From an uncultured Collinsella sp. (GTDB taxonomy: Bacteria > Actinomycetota > Coriobacteriia > Coriobacteriales > Coriobacteriaceae): a stretch of 64,000 nt of DNA. The position numbers and the translations under genes were made by a program. Below are positions 8,726-18,516 of the stretch, in pieces; the stretch's first letter is position 1; every line of letters starts with the position of its first letter. The stretch spans positions 134,974 through 198,973 of the forward strand of contig CALKKS010000008.1 of NCBI GenBank assembly GCA_937995345.1, read 5' to 3'. The notes under the pieces are model-generated. The model did not search any database, was not told the DNA's origin, and was given only the letters and a program-made list of their open reading frames with translations.

Positions 8726-10369
8726 TTACTCATTTCCTCGGTAAGCTGCCTCGGCCGTCGCGGCCGCCAGCTGTGCTTTCAAAACGTTCAGATCGATGGG
8801 CTTGCCCACGTGCCCGTTCATGCCCGCCTTGCGCGAGCGCTCCACGTCCTCGGTGTAGTCGTTGGCCGAAAGCGCGATGATGGGAATGGCGGCGGCGTCC
8901 TCGCGCTCGAGGGCTCGGATTTGCTCTGCCGCTCCCCAACCGTTGAGCACGGGCATCTGGATATCCATGAGGATCGCGTCGTACGTGCCCACGGGCATGC
9001 TCCGGAATCGCTCAACGACCGCTTGGCCGTTCTCGGCGCGATCAACCGCCGCGCCTCGTCTTGCCAGCAGCTCAATCACGATCATGGCATTGATTTCGTT
9101 ATCCTCCGCCAGCAGGAATCGCTTGTCCTCAAACTGGTAGGTAAACGACGACCCCATGGAATCGAGCGCCGTCTCGAGCGTCTGCTCCTTAAGCTTGAGC
9201 TCCTCGACCTGCTCCGGCGTGGCAAGTCGCAGCGGGATGTAGGCCGAAAACGTCGAACCGCGACCAGGCTCGGTATCGACGACGATCTCGCCGCCCATCA
9301 GGTCGACGAGCGCGCTCGTGATGGCCATACCCAAGCCCGTTCCGCCGTAGCGGCGCGCAATGGTGCGGTCCTCCTGCTCAAACGGCTTAAAGATCTTGCT
9401 GATGTAGCGCGGGTCCATGCCCTTGCCCGTGTCGCGCACGCGCAGCATATAACTCACGCCGTCGTCTGTCCGGTACATCTCGCGCAGGGTTACGGTAACG
9501 CTGCCGCCCCGCTCGGTAAACTTGACCGCGTTGGAGATAAAGTTGATGACGACCTGTGACAGGCGCATGCGATCGCCCACGACAAAGACGTTTTCGCAGT
9601 CCTCCAGATTGACCGAGTACGTAAGCCCTTTGTCGGCCGCCTGCGAGGCAAACATACGCTCAATCTCATCGGCAAACAGACGCAAATCAAACGGTGCATC
9701 GTCAATGCGCACGCGTCCGCTGTTGAGGCGGCTCATGTCGAGCATGTCGTTGATAAGCGAAAGCAAGTAGGCCGAAAGCTGCGAGGCGCGAGACAAGTCG
9801 TCCATCAGGCGAGGCTCATCCGCATGGTGCTCGCGGGCGAGCGAAATCATGCCCTCGATGCCATTGAGCGGCGTGCGGATCTCGTGGCTCATCTGGTTCA
9901 TATAGTCCGTGCGCGCGTTGGCGGTCTCGACGGCGCGATCGCGCTCTGCCTCCGCCTTGGCGATGCGCTCGTTTTCGGCCGTTACATCGACTGCAGAAAC
10001 CAGGTACTGCGCGCCGTCCTGAATGAGCGAAATCGTAAACCTTATGCTGAGCTGCGGCTTTGCTCCGTGGGGCGCATGGTAGGTGCACAGGAGGTTCAGC
10101 GGGGTCACATAGTCCCATTCCCTCACCTGTCGCTGCATGCGAACACGGTCGCTATCGGGGATAAAGCGGTACAGCGTCTCGATGTCGTCGCCGATACGCT
10201 CGGGCGACACGCCAAATACGCGTTCGAAATTTGGGGTAATGTAGAGCGGAAGACAGTCGCTGGCGCGCAAAACGAGCGCAACGTTAGGCCCTTGCTGCGC
10301 AAGCGCCTCTTCAAACAGTCGACGCGCTCGGTCCGCGTCGCGCTTCTCGTGTGAACCGAACAGCCCCAA
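8726..10369 (-). CDS. PAS-domain hybrid histidine kinase with C-terminal receiver
   Basis: 547 residues, TTG start at 10369 behind a GGGGG ribosome site. There is no transmembrane segment. A PAS-like fold at about residues 30-130 ('LYITPNFERVFGVSPERIG') leads into a coiled linker. HisKA follows with the phosphorylated His in 'MSHEIRTPLNGIEGM' (about 158-172), then HATPase_c with N, G1 ('DTGKGMD') and G2 ('GTGLGMAI') boxes. A receiver domain begins near residue 415, with its acceptor Asp in 'YDAILMDIQMP' and the Lys in 'VGKPIDLN'. It is a cytoplasmic hybrid sensor. The next gene starts two bases after its stop, so the kinase is apparently co-transcribed with moxR, DUF58, the transglutaminase-like gene and the LRR gene. 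No separate output regulator is seen nearby. Confidence 0.93.
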   Translation of the reverse strand: MGLFGSHEKRDADRARRLFEEALAQQGPNVALVLRASDCLPLYITPNFERVFGVSPERIGDDIETLYRFIPDSDRVRMQRQVREWDYVTPLNLLCTYHAPHGAKPQLSIRFTISLIQDGAQYLVSAVDVTAENERIAKAEAERDRAVETANARTDYMNQMSHEIRTPLNGIEGMISLAREHHADEPRLMDDLSRASQLSAYLLSLINDMLDMSRLNSGRVRIDDAPFDLRLFADEIERMFASQAADKGLTYSVNLEDCENVFVVGDRMRLSQVVINFISNAVKFTERGGSVTVTLREMYRTDDGVSYMLRVRDTGKGMDPRYISKIFKPFEQEDRTIARRYGGTGLGMAITSALVDLMGGEIVVDTEPGRGSTFSAYIPLRLATPEQVEELKLKEQTLETALDSMGSSFTYQFEDKRFLLAEDNEINAMIVIELLARRGAAVDRAENGQAVVERFRSMPVGTYDAILMDIQMPVLNGWGAAEQIRALEREDAAAIPIIALSANDYTEDVERSRKAGMNGHVGKPIDLNVLKAQLAAATAEAAYRGNE

Positions 10370-10459
10370 TATGCCCCCTTTTTTATTCAGGGGTTCATTC
10401 TACCAGCTCAAAGGCGCATTACAGAGATGATGCTCCACCAAAGTAAACTATTAAGATGC

Positions 10460-10500
10460 AAAAACGCGCCCGACGGCAATCTTGCCATCGGGCGCGTTTT
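10460..10500 (-). terminator. Rho-independent terminator of the SDR gene
   Basis: Near-perfect inverted repeat with arms AACGCGCCCGA and TCGGGCGCGTT around a short GC loop, followed on the minus strand by a T-run. It starts one base after the SDR stop. Confidence 0.9.
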
Positions 10501-10501
10501 G

Positions 10502-11182
10502 TTACTCGGGCCAGATAAACTGGGTGCGGCCGGCCTCGCCGCCATCGATTAGCAGACTCTGTCCGGTCATAAACCGGTTGGTCACGGCCACAAAGTAGAT
10601 CCACTCGGCGATTTCTTGGGCGGTAGCCCAGCGCTTAAGCGGCGTGAGCTCCATGATCTGGCTCCACAGGCGCTCGTCTTCCATCACGCAACGGTTGAGC
10701 GGCGTGATAACGCCGCCCGGGTCCACACTGTTGGCGATGGCCTGCGGCGCCAGGCGATTTGCAAGGTTCTTGGTGTAGGCGATAACGCCGCCCTTGCTGG
10801 CGGCATAGGCGGGAAACTCCGATCCCGTATGTCCGCTCGCCGACCCCACATTGACCACGGATTTAATAGCCGGTGCCGGCTTTGCGGCAAGCCCCTCCCC
10901 CACAAAGGCATAGCGCTCGGTCACGTTGATGGTGCCACGCAGGTTGGCGGCAATGTCGTCGGCCGAATCCTGCGTACCGGCAACGTTTACGATTACCTGG
11001 GGTTCAAGGTCAACTGGAAACGAGTCCGGCTCGCGGACATCAACGATCAGATGGCGGTAGCGCTCGTGTTCGATCGCCGCCGGCAGCAGATCAAAGCCCA
11101 CGACCTCGTGGCCCTCGTCCAAAAAGCGCTGCACGCACGCGGCTCCGATGCCGCCCGAAGCGCCCGTGATCAAAACCCGCAT
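10502..11182 (-). CDS. Short-chain dehydrogenase/reductase (SDR)
   Basis: 226 residues, typical of classical SDRs though a little short. The dinucleotide-binding motif 'GASGGIGAACV' is at residues 7-17, the catalytic Ser lies in 'NVGSASG', and the Tyr-Lys pair lies in 'YAASKGG'. The acidic residue after strand 2 ('VGFDLLP') suggests NAD rather than NADP. The C-terminal 'MTGQSLLIDGG' is the usual SDR ending. It sits 9 bases downstream of the VUT transporter gene and ends in a strong terminator. The substrate cannot be predicted. Confidence 0.92.
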   Translation of the reverse strand: MRVLITGASGGIGAACVQRFLDEGHEVVGFDLLPAAIEHERYRHLIVDVREPDSFPVDLEPQVIVNVAGTQDSADDIAANLRGTINVTERYAFVGEGLAAKPAPAIKSVVNVGSASGHTGSEFPAYAASKGGVIAYTKNLANRLAPQAIANSVDPGGVITPLNRCVMEDERLWSQIMELTPLKRWATAQEIAEWIYFVAVTNRFMTGQSLLIDGGEAGRTQFIWPE

Positions 11183-11191
11183 ACGTGCTCC

Positions 11192-11914
11192 TTAGGCGGT
11201 TGCGTGGCGCTCGAGGTACTCAGCACCCACATTCTCGCGCTCCCAGCCGCGCACGACCTTGTAGCCCACGGGGCTCAGGAAGACCTCGCACAGCAGCTCG
11301 GCAACAGCACCGGTCAGCGAGCACATAAGGACCTGCACCCAGGTCCAACCAAAGAACGTGTGGCTCACCACAATGGCAAAGACCAGGTTGTCAATGAACT
11401 GGCCAATGCCCGTGGACACATAGGAACGGAAGGCAAAGCTCGCAAAGTTATTCTTTTTGAGCATGCGGCCGAGCGATTGGTTGAGCGTGGAGTTGACCAC
11501 GGCAGAAGTGAGCATGGCCAGCGATGAGCCAAACACCACGTACCAGGTGCCGCCGATCGTGGCGTTGAGGGCGGTGTTGACCTCGATCATGCCCGTGTCG
11601 TAGTAGGCGCCCCACATGCCGGGCGTGAGCGAGCACAGCCAAAAGCACAGGCTCACGGTCAGGTTAACCAGCAGTGCGAGGATAGAGATTTTGATGGATG
11701 CCTTGGCGCCAAAGCGCTTGCAGATCATGTCCTGGCACAAAAACGAGACCCAGCTCACCACAAAGCCGCAATCGAGCGCCAGATACGGCAGGCTGATGAG
11801 CTCTTTGTTGGCCAGCAGGTTCATCATGATGACGCTCACGAAAAACAGCGAAACCGTTGCCGCGGGAATGCTCCGCAACAGGACCTTATAGTCCTCCATG
11901 ACCTTCTTGATCAT
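11192..11914 (-). CDS. VUT-family (YhhQ-like) queuosine precursor transporter
   Basis: 240 residues with about six hydrophobic helices. The sequence around 'FVVSWVSFLCQDMICKRFG' and 'GIGQFIDNLVFAIV' matches the VUT/DUF165 family, whose characterised member YhhQ imports the queuine precursors preQ0 and preQ1. GGAG lies 7 bases before the ATG. The leader carries a hairpin and A-rich tail resembling a preQ1 aptamer (see 11921-11969), which supports the substrate. The SDR gene follows after 9 bases and may share the transcript. Confidence is high for the family and moderate for the exact substrate. Confidence 0.85.
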   Translation of the reverse strand: MIKKVMEDYKVLLRSIPAATVSLFFVSVIMMNLLANKELISLPYLALDCGFVVSWVSFLCQDMICKRFGAKASIKISILALLVNLTVSLCFWLCSLTPGMWGAYYDTGMIEVNTALNATIGGTWYVVFGSSLAMLTSAVVNSTLNQSLGRMLKKNNFASFAFRSYVSTGIGQFIDNLVFAIVVSHTFFGWTWVQVLMCSLTGAVAELLCEVFLSPVGYKVVRGWERENVGAEYLERHATA

Positions 11915-11920
11915 TATGTA

Positions 11921-11969
11921 CTCCTTTGGTTTTAGGTTTAACGAGCAGGATATCGGACCCGAACTGCTC
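11921..11969 (-). promoter_or_regulatory. Candidate preQ1-I-like riboswitch
   Basis: Read on the minus strand, arms GAGCAG and CTGCTC enclose a 15-base loop. An A-rich tail with TTAAACCTAAAACCAAAGGAG-like composition follows and runs straight into the Shine-Dalgarno sequence of the transporter gene. Small hairpin, A-rich tail and ribosome site form the layout of class I preQ1 switches that block translation. The loop does not match the consensus exactly, so this rests on architecture and on the gene downstream. Confidence 0.4.
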
Positions 11970-12033
11970 GGCCGCCACAGTCTTGAGGCAACGGTGGGTA
12001 TGATAGCCGCTCACACGGCGGCAGGCAAGCAAA

Positions 12034-12065
12034 CGGCGCGGCGGACCCGCGGGACCACCGCGCCG
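12034..12065 (-). terminator. GC-rich hairpin after prfC
   Basis: Arms CGGCGCGG and CCGCGCCG lie 6 bases beyond the release-factor stop. On the minus strand a weak T-tract (TTTGCTT) follows. Likely terminator of prfC. Confidence 0.65.
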
Positions 12066-12070
12066 GTGCA

Positions 12071-13684
<1,614 letters not shown>

Positions 13685-13828
13685 GCGGATCCTTTCTTGC
13701 ATTGAGTGCATTACGTCGTTGTAACCGTATTATTGTAGCCGCGAAACCCCGCCACAGAGCGCCTATCAGGACAAATTCATCAGTTGGGGTCTTTGTTGCC
13801 GGTCGGTGGCAGCACTCCGCAGCAGTTT

Positions 13829-13885
13829 GTCTCAATCTGTAACATCTAGACGGGTTTTGAGCCTCTACCTGTTACAGATTGAGAT
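13829..13885. repeat. Palindromic intergenic repeat, copy 1
   Basis: Arms CTCAATCTGTAACA and TGTTACAGATTGAG enclose about 27 bases. A second, diverged copy starts 80 bases later with the same arms. No coding content. Confidence 0.85.
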
Positions 13886-13908
13886 GAAAAAACGGACCTG
13901 CCAGCAAG

Positions 13909-13965
13909 ATCTCGATCTGTAACAGTTAGACCCGATTTGGCCCTCTTGCTGTTACAGATTGAGAC
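13909..13965. repeat. Palindromic intergenic repeat, copy 2
   Basis: Arms CTCGATCTGTAACAG and CTGTTACAGATTGAG match copy 1 apart from one base. The loop (TTAGACCCGATTTGGCCCTC-like) is related to the loop of copy 1, so the whole unit was duplicated rather than only the arms. Confidence 0.85.
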
Positions 13966-13995
13966 AAACGGTCGCCGGCCATCCTGATTTCCCTC

Positions 13996-14025
13996 TTGCG
14001 TAACTGTACATAGTGTATATATACT
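13996..14025 (+). promoter_or_regulatory. Putative promoter and operator of the GntR-ABC operon
   Basis: TTGCGT at 13996, a 16-base spacer, then TATATA at 14018. The -10 lies inside the perfect palindrome GTATATATAC (14015-14024), with a related TTATATACAC just downstream. YtrA-type GntR proteins usually repress their own operon from such a site; this is inference. Confidence 0.5.
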
Positions 14026-14073
14026 GTGCTTACCGGTTATATACACGTGCAGCCCATCAGCTAAGGAGCCGCT

Positions 14074-14454
14074 GTGGACATCATCCTATCCAATTCGAGC
14101 GACAAGCCCATCTACGAGCAGATATCCTCGCAGGTCAAGGCACAGATCCTTTCGGGCGCACTCACCGCGGGAGCCAAACTCCCCAGCATCCGTGCGCTCG
14201 CAAGCGACCTGGGTGTGAGCGTCATCACCACCAAGCGCGCCTACGCCGACCTAGAGCATCTCGGCTTTATCTGCACCGTGCAAGGCAAAGGCTGCTTTGT
14301 CGCCGAGGGCAACCAAGAGCTCTTGCGCGAAAACCAGCTCTGCCATGTCGAAGAGTTGCTTGCGCAGGCAGCGACACAGGCAGAAGCCCTGGGCGTCACG
14401 CGCGATAAATTGCACGAGATGCTCGACCTGGTAGCCCCCGAAACCATGCAGTAG
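14074..14454 (+). CDS. GntR-family regulator, YtrA subfamily
   Basis: 126 residues, GTG start at 14074 after AAGGAG. The N-terminal winged helix-turn-helix covers residues 5-75 ('PIYEQISSQVKAQILSG', 'LPSIRALASDLGVSVITTKRAY'). Only a short helical tail of about 45 residues follows and there is no effector domain; this is the hallmark of the YtrA subfamily. YtrA regulators control ABC-transporter operons that they head, commonly in response to envelope-acting compounds. The ABC ATPase begins 23 bases downstream, and an overlapping promoter/palindrome lies upstream, which fits autorepression. Confidence 0.92.
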   Translation: MDIILSNSSDKPIYEQISSQVKAQILSGALTAGAKLPSIRALASDLGVSVITTKRAYADLEHLGFICTVQGKGCFVAEGNQELLRENQLCHVEELLAQAATQAEALGVTRDKLHEMLDLVAPETMQ

Positions 14455-14477
14455 CCATCTGCAAGAAAGGCTATACC

Positions 14478-15359
14478 ATGCAAAACTTGCTAGAACTCAA
14501 AGGTGCCTCACGCCGCGTAAGTGACCGCTTTTCGCTGCGCGATGTCACACTCACCGTAGAACCCGGTCAGATTGTCGGCTTTGTGGGCGCAAACGGCGCC
14601 GGCAAGACAACGACCATCCGCGCCGCGCTCGGGCTTATAAAGCTCGATGCCGGCGAGGTGCATCTGTTTGGACAGCACTGCGATGCCGACGCACCCGATG
14701 AACAGCGGCGCCGCACGCGCTCGCGCATCGGTCTCGTTCTGGACACGTGCCCCTTCCCTTCCACGCTCAAGGTGGCCGAGGTCGAGGCACTCGTAAGCCC
14801 GGCGTACCCCACGTGGAGTCACGAAACGTTTGCTGGCCTTATCGACCGGTTAGGCTTGGAGGCCAAGGCAAAGGTCAAAGACCTCTCCCGCGGCATGGGC
14901 ATGAAGCTGCAGCTCGCGTGTGCGCTCAGCCACAAGGCCGAGCTGCTCGTCTTGGATGAAGCCACCGCGGGCCTCGACCCCATGGCACGCGAGGAGCTGC
15001 TCGACGAGCTGCTCTCCTTTGTCGCCGACGGACAACGCAGCATATTGTTCTCGAGCCACATTACGTCTGACCTTGAACGCGCGGCAGACCGTGTCGTCTG
15101 CATCGATCACGGTGCGATTGTGTTCGATTTGCCGCGCGAGGACATTACCGACCGCGCCGGCATCGCCCACTGCACCCAGGCACAAGCTGCCGAGCTGATG
15201 GCTTGCGTCGAAGGCGCCCGCGCCACGCGTCATGCCTACAGCGTTGGCGTGCTGGTCCCCAATCGCCGCGAAGCGCTCGAGGCCTTTCCCGAGATTCCCT
15301 GCGACCGGATTTCCATCGATGACTATCTGCGCCTTACGCTGACAGGAGCCTCCAAATGA
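14478..15359 (+). CDS. ABC transporter ATP-binding protein
   Basis: 293 residues. Walker A 'GANGAGKTT' near residue 37, a signature-like segment 'VKDLSRGMGMKLQLACAL' near 137, Walker B 'LLVLDEATAGLDP' near 155 and an H-loop 'FSSHITSDLERAADR' near 190 are all present. The signature is SRGM rather than LSGGQ, which is common in the YtrB-like group of ABC-2 exporters. The C-terminal ~70 residues are variable. Its stop overlaps the start of the permease gene (ATGA), and the YtrA regulator precedes it, so this is a regulated ABC-2 exporter module. The substrate is unknown. Confidence 0.93.
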   Translation: MQNLLELKGASRRVSDRFSLRDVTLTVEPGQIVGFVGANGAGKTTTIRAALGLIKLDAGEVHLFGQHCDADAPDEQRRRTRSRIGLVLDTCPFPSTLKVAEVEALVSPAYPTWSHETFAGLIDRLGLEAKAKVKDLSRGMGMKLQLACALSHKAELLVLDEATAGLDPMAREELLDELLSFVADGQRSILFSSHITSDLERAADRVVCIDHGAIVFDLPREDITDRAGIAHCTQAQAAELMACVEGARATRHAYSVGVLVPNRREALEAFPEIPCDRISIDDYLRLTLTGASK

Positions 15360-16054
15360 AACGCGCCTTTAAGTCCGAGACCGCCATCGCACGCTCGTTT
15401 CTCCCGAGCATCGCCGGCGTCGGCCTGTTCATTTTCGTCGTGCTGACCCTTGCCAACGCGACAGACAGCGATTCCGGCATGAGCGCCGGCACCTGCGCGG
15501 TCAGCGCCATGTCACCCATTATTATCATGAACTCGCTGGCTGGCTACGATAACCAAAACGGTTGGGAGCGCTATCGGGCAACGCTGCCGTTTTCGCGCAA
15601 GGACATCGTCTGCGCACGCTACCTGTGCATTATTGCCTTCTCGACCGTCATGGCATGCGCGGCTACGCTTCTGAACATCCTCGCCCTTCCGCTCTTTGAT
15701 CACATGGGCATCCCTTCGACAGGCCAGACGGTCTTTGAAATCGCAACCGCCTCGGCGGCATCGATGCTCATCTCCCTCATGATGGTGTTTTTTGCACAGC
15801 CGATATTCTTCCGATTTGGACACATGGAGGCGCTGCGCCTTTCCGTCGGCCTGTTTGCCCTGCTTGGCTGCGGCACCATGGCAATGCTGAGCTCCTCCAA
15901 CCCCATCAGCAACTGGCTCATGTCATTCGCCGGGGCGAATCCCGATCCCGCCGTCCTCGGCTGCCTGTGTGCGGGCATCGCGGTATTGGCCCTCGTGCTA
16001 TGTGCACTTAGCTGCATCGTCAGCACCAAGGTCTATCGAGCACGCGACCTGTAG
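15356..16054 (+). CDS. ABC-2 type permease subunit
   Basis: 232 residues with six hydrophobic segments (about residues 17-37, 45-65, 83-108, 120-150, 158-180 and 200-225). The gene overlaps the ATPase stop by four bases and so is translationally coupled to it. The motif 'NQNGWERYRATLPFSRKDIVCARYL' region at about 63-87 is the cytoplasmic coupling loop seen in bacitracin-type ABC-2 permeases. It forms the membrane part of the exporter controlled by the YtrA regulator. What it transports cannot be told from sequence. Confidence 0.88.
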   Translation: MKRAFKSETAIARSFLPSIAGVGLFIFVVLTLANATDSDSGMSAGTCAVSAMSPIIIMNSLAGYDNQNGWERYRATLPFSRKDIVCARYLCIIAFSTVMACAATLLNILALPLFDHMGIPSTGQTVFEIATASAASMLISLMMVFFAQPIFFRFGHMEALRLSVGLFALLGCGTMAMLSSSNPISNWLMSFAGANPDPAVLGCLCAGIAVLALVLCALSCIVSTKVYRARDL

Positions 16055-16122
16055 GCAAGCGCGGTATCATCGGGCATGCGCCGCAGATCTGGCGCGGTCT
16101 ATTATGAGGAGGCGCTCAACCC

Positions 16123-16998
16123 GTGTCGTGGGTTACAGCAGCATTTGCATCGGCTTTCTTTGCCGGCATCACATCCATTTTGGCCAAATGCGGCATTAAA
16201 CATACCGATTCCGATGTCGCGACCGCCATCCGCACCTGCGTGGTGCTCGTATTTGCCTGGGGAATGGCGGGCGTTTCTGGATCCATCGGAACCATTGGCA
16301 GCATCGCGGCCAAGTCTTGGCTGTTCCTCGTCCTCTCGGGACTTGCCACCGGCGCTTCATGGATCTGCTACTTTAAGGCGCTCAGCATTGGAGACGTCAA
16401 TAAAGTTGTACCGGTCGACAAGATGAGCACCGTGCTCGCCACGCTCTTCGCTATCGCGCTCTTTGGCGAGACAAGCAGTCTGGCCGTAAAGCTTGTCGGG
16501 ACGGCCGTAATCACCCTCGGCACGTTTTTGATGATCGAGAAGAAGCAATCCACTGGCGTGGGTCAGAAGCAAGATCGGACTTGGCTCGTCTACGCCGTCG
16601 GCGCGGCCGTGTTCGCGGCACTCACATCCATCCTTGCCAAGGTTGGCATCGAAGGAGTCGAATCCAACCTGGCCACTGCCATCCGCACCTGCGTGGTGCT
16701 TGTTATGGCATGGGCAATCGTAGCCGCCAAAGGAAAACTGGGGCAGGTCGCGCGCGTTGACCGGTGCGAGCTTGCCTTTCTCGCAGCATCGGGCATTGCG
16801 ACCGGCGCGTCGTGGCTGCTGTACTACTACGCCATCGCCGCAGGCCAGGTGAGCGTCGTCGTGCAAATCGACAAATTATCGATTGTCGTATCGGTGCTGT
16901 TCGCACGACTGGCCTTCAACGAAAAGCTGTCGCATCGAAGCGCCATCGGCCTTTTTCTCATCGTGCTGGGCACCGCCGCGCTCGCGATTTGGAAGTAG
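16123..16998 (+). CDS. EamA/DMT-family permease
   Basis: 291 residues, GTG start at 16123 behind AGGAGG. About ten transmembrane helices form two similar halves. 'AAFASAFFAGITSILAKCGI' in half one matches 'AAVFAALTSILAKVGIEGV' in half two, and 'ATAIRTCVVLV' occurs in both, so the internal duplication is unusually well preserved. DMT proteins export small metabolites or drugs across the cytoplasmic membrane. It follows the ABC operon by 68 bases but has its own ribosome site and may be separate. Substrate unknown. Confidence 0.9.
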   Translation: MSWVTAAFASAFFAGITSILAKCGIKHTDSDVATAIRTCVVLVFAWGMAGVSGSIGTIGSIAAKSWLFLVLSGLATGASWICYFKALSIGDVNKVVPVDKMSTVLATLFAIALFGETSSLAVKLVGTAVITLGTFLMIEKKQSTGVGQKQDRTWLVYAVGAAVFAALTSILAKVGIEGVESNLATAIRTCVVLVMAWAIVAAKGKLGQVARVDRCELAFLAASGIATGASWLLYYYAIAAGQVSVVVQIDKLSIVVSVLFARLAFNEKLSHRSAIGLFLIVLGTAALAIWK

Positions 16999-17092
16999 CG
17001 TCGGTGCCAGGCGAGATTCAGTCCACCCGCAAATCCGTGACACAGCGCCCACACCGGGCTTGAGATGTTTGTATTGCCCGCGCGCTACCGTG

Positions 17093-18391
17093 CTACTTGC
17101 GCAGCGGCTTGGGCAGCGGAATGCCGGCGGCGATAACGGCGGCGATGATCATGCAGACGATGCCCTTGAGCGGGAAGCACATGAGCAGCAGGCCCACGAC
17201 CATGACGGGCTGACGCATGACGGCGCCCATCGTCGAGGCGGTGCAGACGGCGACGCAAAAGACCGGATCTGCGCCGGTGAGGATGGCAAGGCCATAGCCC
17301 AGGCTCACACCCGAGAAGATAACCGGGAAGAAGTGGCCGCCGCGCCAACCAAGGTTGATGAGGGCGGGCGTCAGCATGGCCTTAACAAGACCGGTCGCGA
17401 TAAGCACGCCAGCGGGAATGGTCAGATAGGTTTCCATGAGCACATCGGCCTGGGTCTCGCCGGCAAACATGGTGTAGGGCAGGACCGTGCCACAGATGGC
17501 GAGCGCCAGGCCGGCCAGCATGGCCTTGACGACCGGGCGCTCCCCTATTGCATGGGACAGTGCCTCGCTTGCATGCTCAGAGACAAAGTACAGCCAACCG
17601 CATACGGTGCCGACCAACGCCAGCGGAATGAGCCAGACAAGTTCCAGGTTACCCACCTGGGCGGCCTCGAACCTGGGCATGCCCATGCCGCCGCCCATAA
17701 GCTGGCCGAGCAGCAGATAGGTGCCCAGACCGCCGGCAATCGCGATGCCGTAGACCACGGTCTTTTGCGCCTTGGGCAGCTTGATGGTGATCTCATCGGA
17801 CGCGGAGTCCTCGCCAGCGCCCTGGCCGTCGGCGCTACCGGCGAGCGGCGCCACAAAGCCAAACACGGGCGCGGTAAAGAGCGCCGTCAGGGCAGCCTGG
17901 GTGCCCAGCAGCGTGAGCTCCCTAAACTCGGCGCCAAAGCGACGCATGCGGTCGCCGACCCAGCTGCACAGACCCGCGATAACTCCGGTCAGGCCGGCCT
18001 CCGGTCCAATACTTCCGCCAAACAGCAGCGGCAGCAATGCCGCAAGCGAAAGCTTGCCGAGGTTGTCGTACGGGTAGCGACCGTCTTGTTTAACCTTGGC
18101 CATCACCTGGTTGAGGTCATCGGTCTTGGTGCCCGTAATCTTTTCGTACAGACCGATCAGCAGGCCGCCCAGCAAGCAGACAAAAAACGGGTACGGCAGA
18201 AAACCGAACGGGCCGCTCGCGAGCTCAGGCGAAGCGACGCCCAGCGCGTGCGGAATCTCGGTCCATAGATAGTCGACACCGTGCTCCATCGCAAAAAAGA
18301 ACAGCCAGACCGCGGCGCCTGCGAACGCACCGGTCACGGCAACGCTAACTAAAAACAGCGCACGGTTTTTGGGTTTTGCAAGACTATCCAT
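17093..18391 (-). CDS. CLC-type (YfeO-like) ion channel/transporter
   Basis: 432 residues with ten or more hydrophobic helices typical of the voltage-gated chloride channel fold. The conserved loop reads 'FGGSIGPEAGLTG' (about residues 124-136). In classical CLC antiporters this loop is GxEGP and carries the gating Glu; here Ile takes that place. The second signature 'NLGWRGGHFFPVIFSG' (about 330-345) is kept. This pattern resembles the YfeO branch, whose transported ion and mode are uncertain. Helices 5 and 6 are separated by a hydrophilic insert around residues 185-200. It lies on its own on the minus strand, convergent with the EamA gene. Confidence 0.88.
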   Translation of the reverse strand: MDSLAKPKNRALFLVSVAVTGAFAGAAVWLFFFAMEHGVDYLWTEIPHALGVASPELASGPFGFLPYPFFVCLLGGLLIGLYEKITGTKTDDLNQVMAKVKQDGRYPYDNLGKLSLAALLPLLFGGSIGPEAGLTGVIAGLCSWVGDRMRRFGAEFRELTLLGTQAALTALFTAPVFGFVAPLAGSADGQGAGEDSASDEITIKLPKAQKTVVYGIAIAGGLGTYLLLGQLMGGGMGMPRFEAAQVGNLELVWLIPLALVGTVCGWLYFVSEHASEALSHAIGERPVVKAMLAGLALAICGTVLPYTMFAGETQADVLMETYLTIPAGVLIATGLVKAMLTPALINLGWRGGHFFPVIFSGVSLGYGLAILTGADPVFCVAVCTASTMGAVMRQPVMVVGLLLMCFPLKGIVCMIIAAVIAAGIPLPKPLRK

Positions 18392-18516
18392 CGGGACCTC
18401 CCGTGGTCAAATTCGGCAAAGATACGTTTTATTGTAGAGCGAGCGTTACCCGAACGAGCCAACCGTCTGCGCCGCAAACGGCACCATTGGGAGTCATAGT
18501 GGGGCAGGCTCAAGAC

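Larger units (their letters stand above)
13685..14073. other. Intergenic region between prfC and the GntR gene
   Basis: No gene is seen in 389 bases. It holds the prfC ribosome site and promoter region on the left, two copies of a TGTAACAG palindrome (13829-13885 and 13909-13965), and the TA-rich promoter/operator region of the GntR gene on the right. Confidence 0.7.

Noticed and set aside
13829..13965. Two repeats with an 80-base period, considered as a CRISPR array
   Set aside because: Only two units, each a long palindrome with related loops, no unique spacers and no cas genes nearby.
16883..18268. 461-codon open frame on the plus strand opposite the CLC gene
   Set aside because: Low-complexity, His/Gln/Arg-rich; the CLC protein with its membrane helices is clearly the real product.
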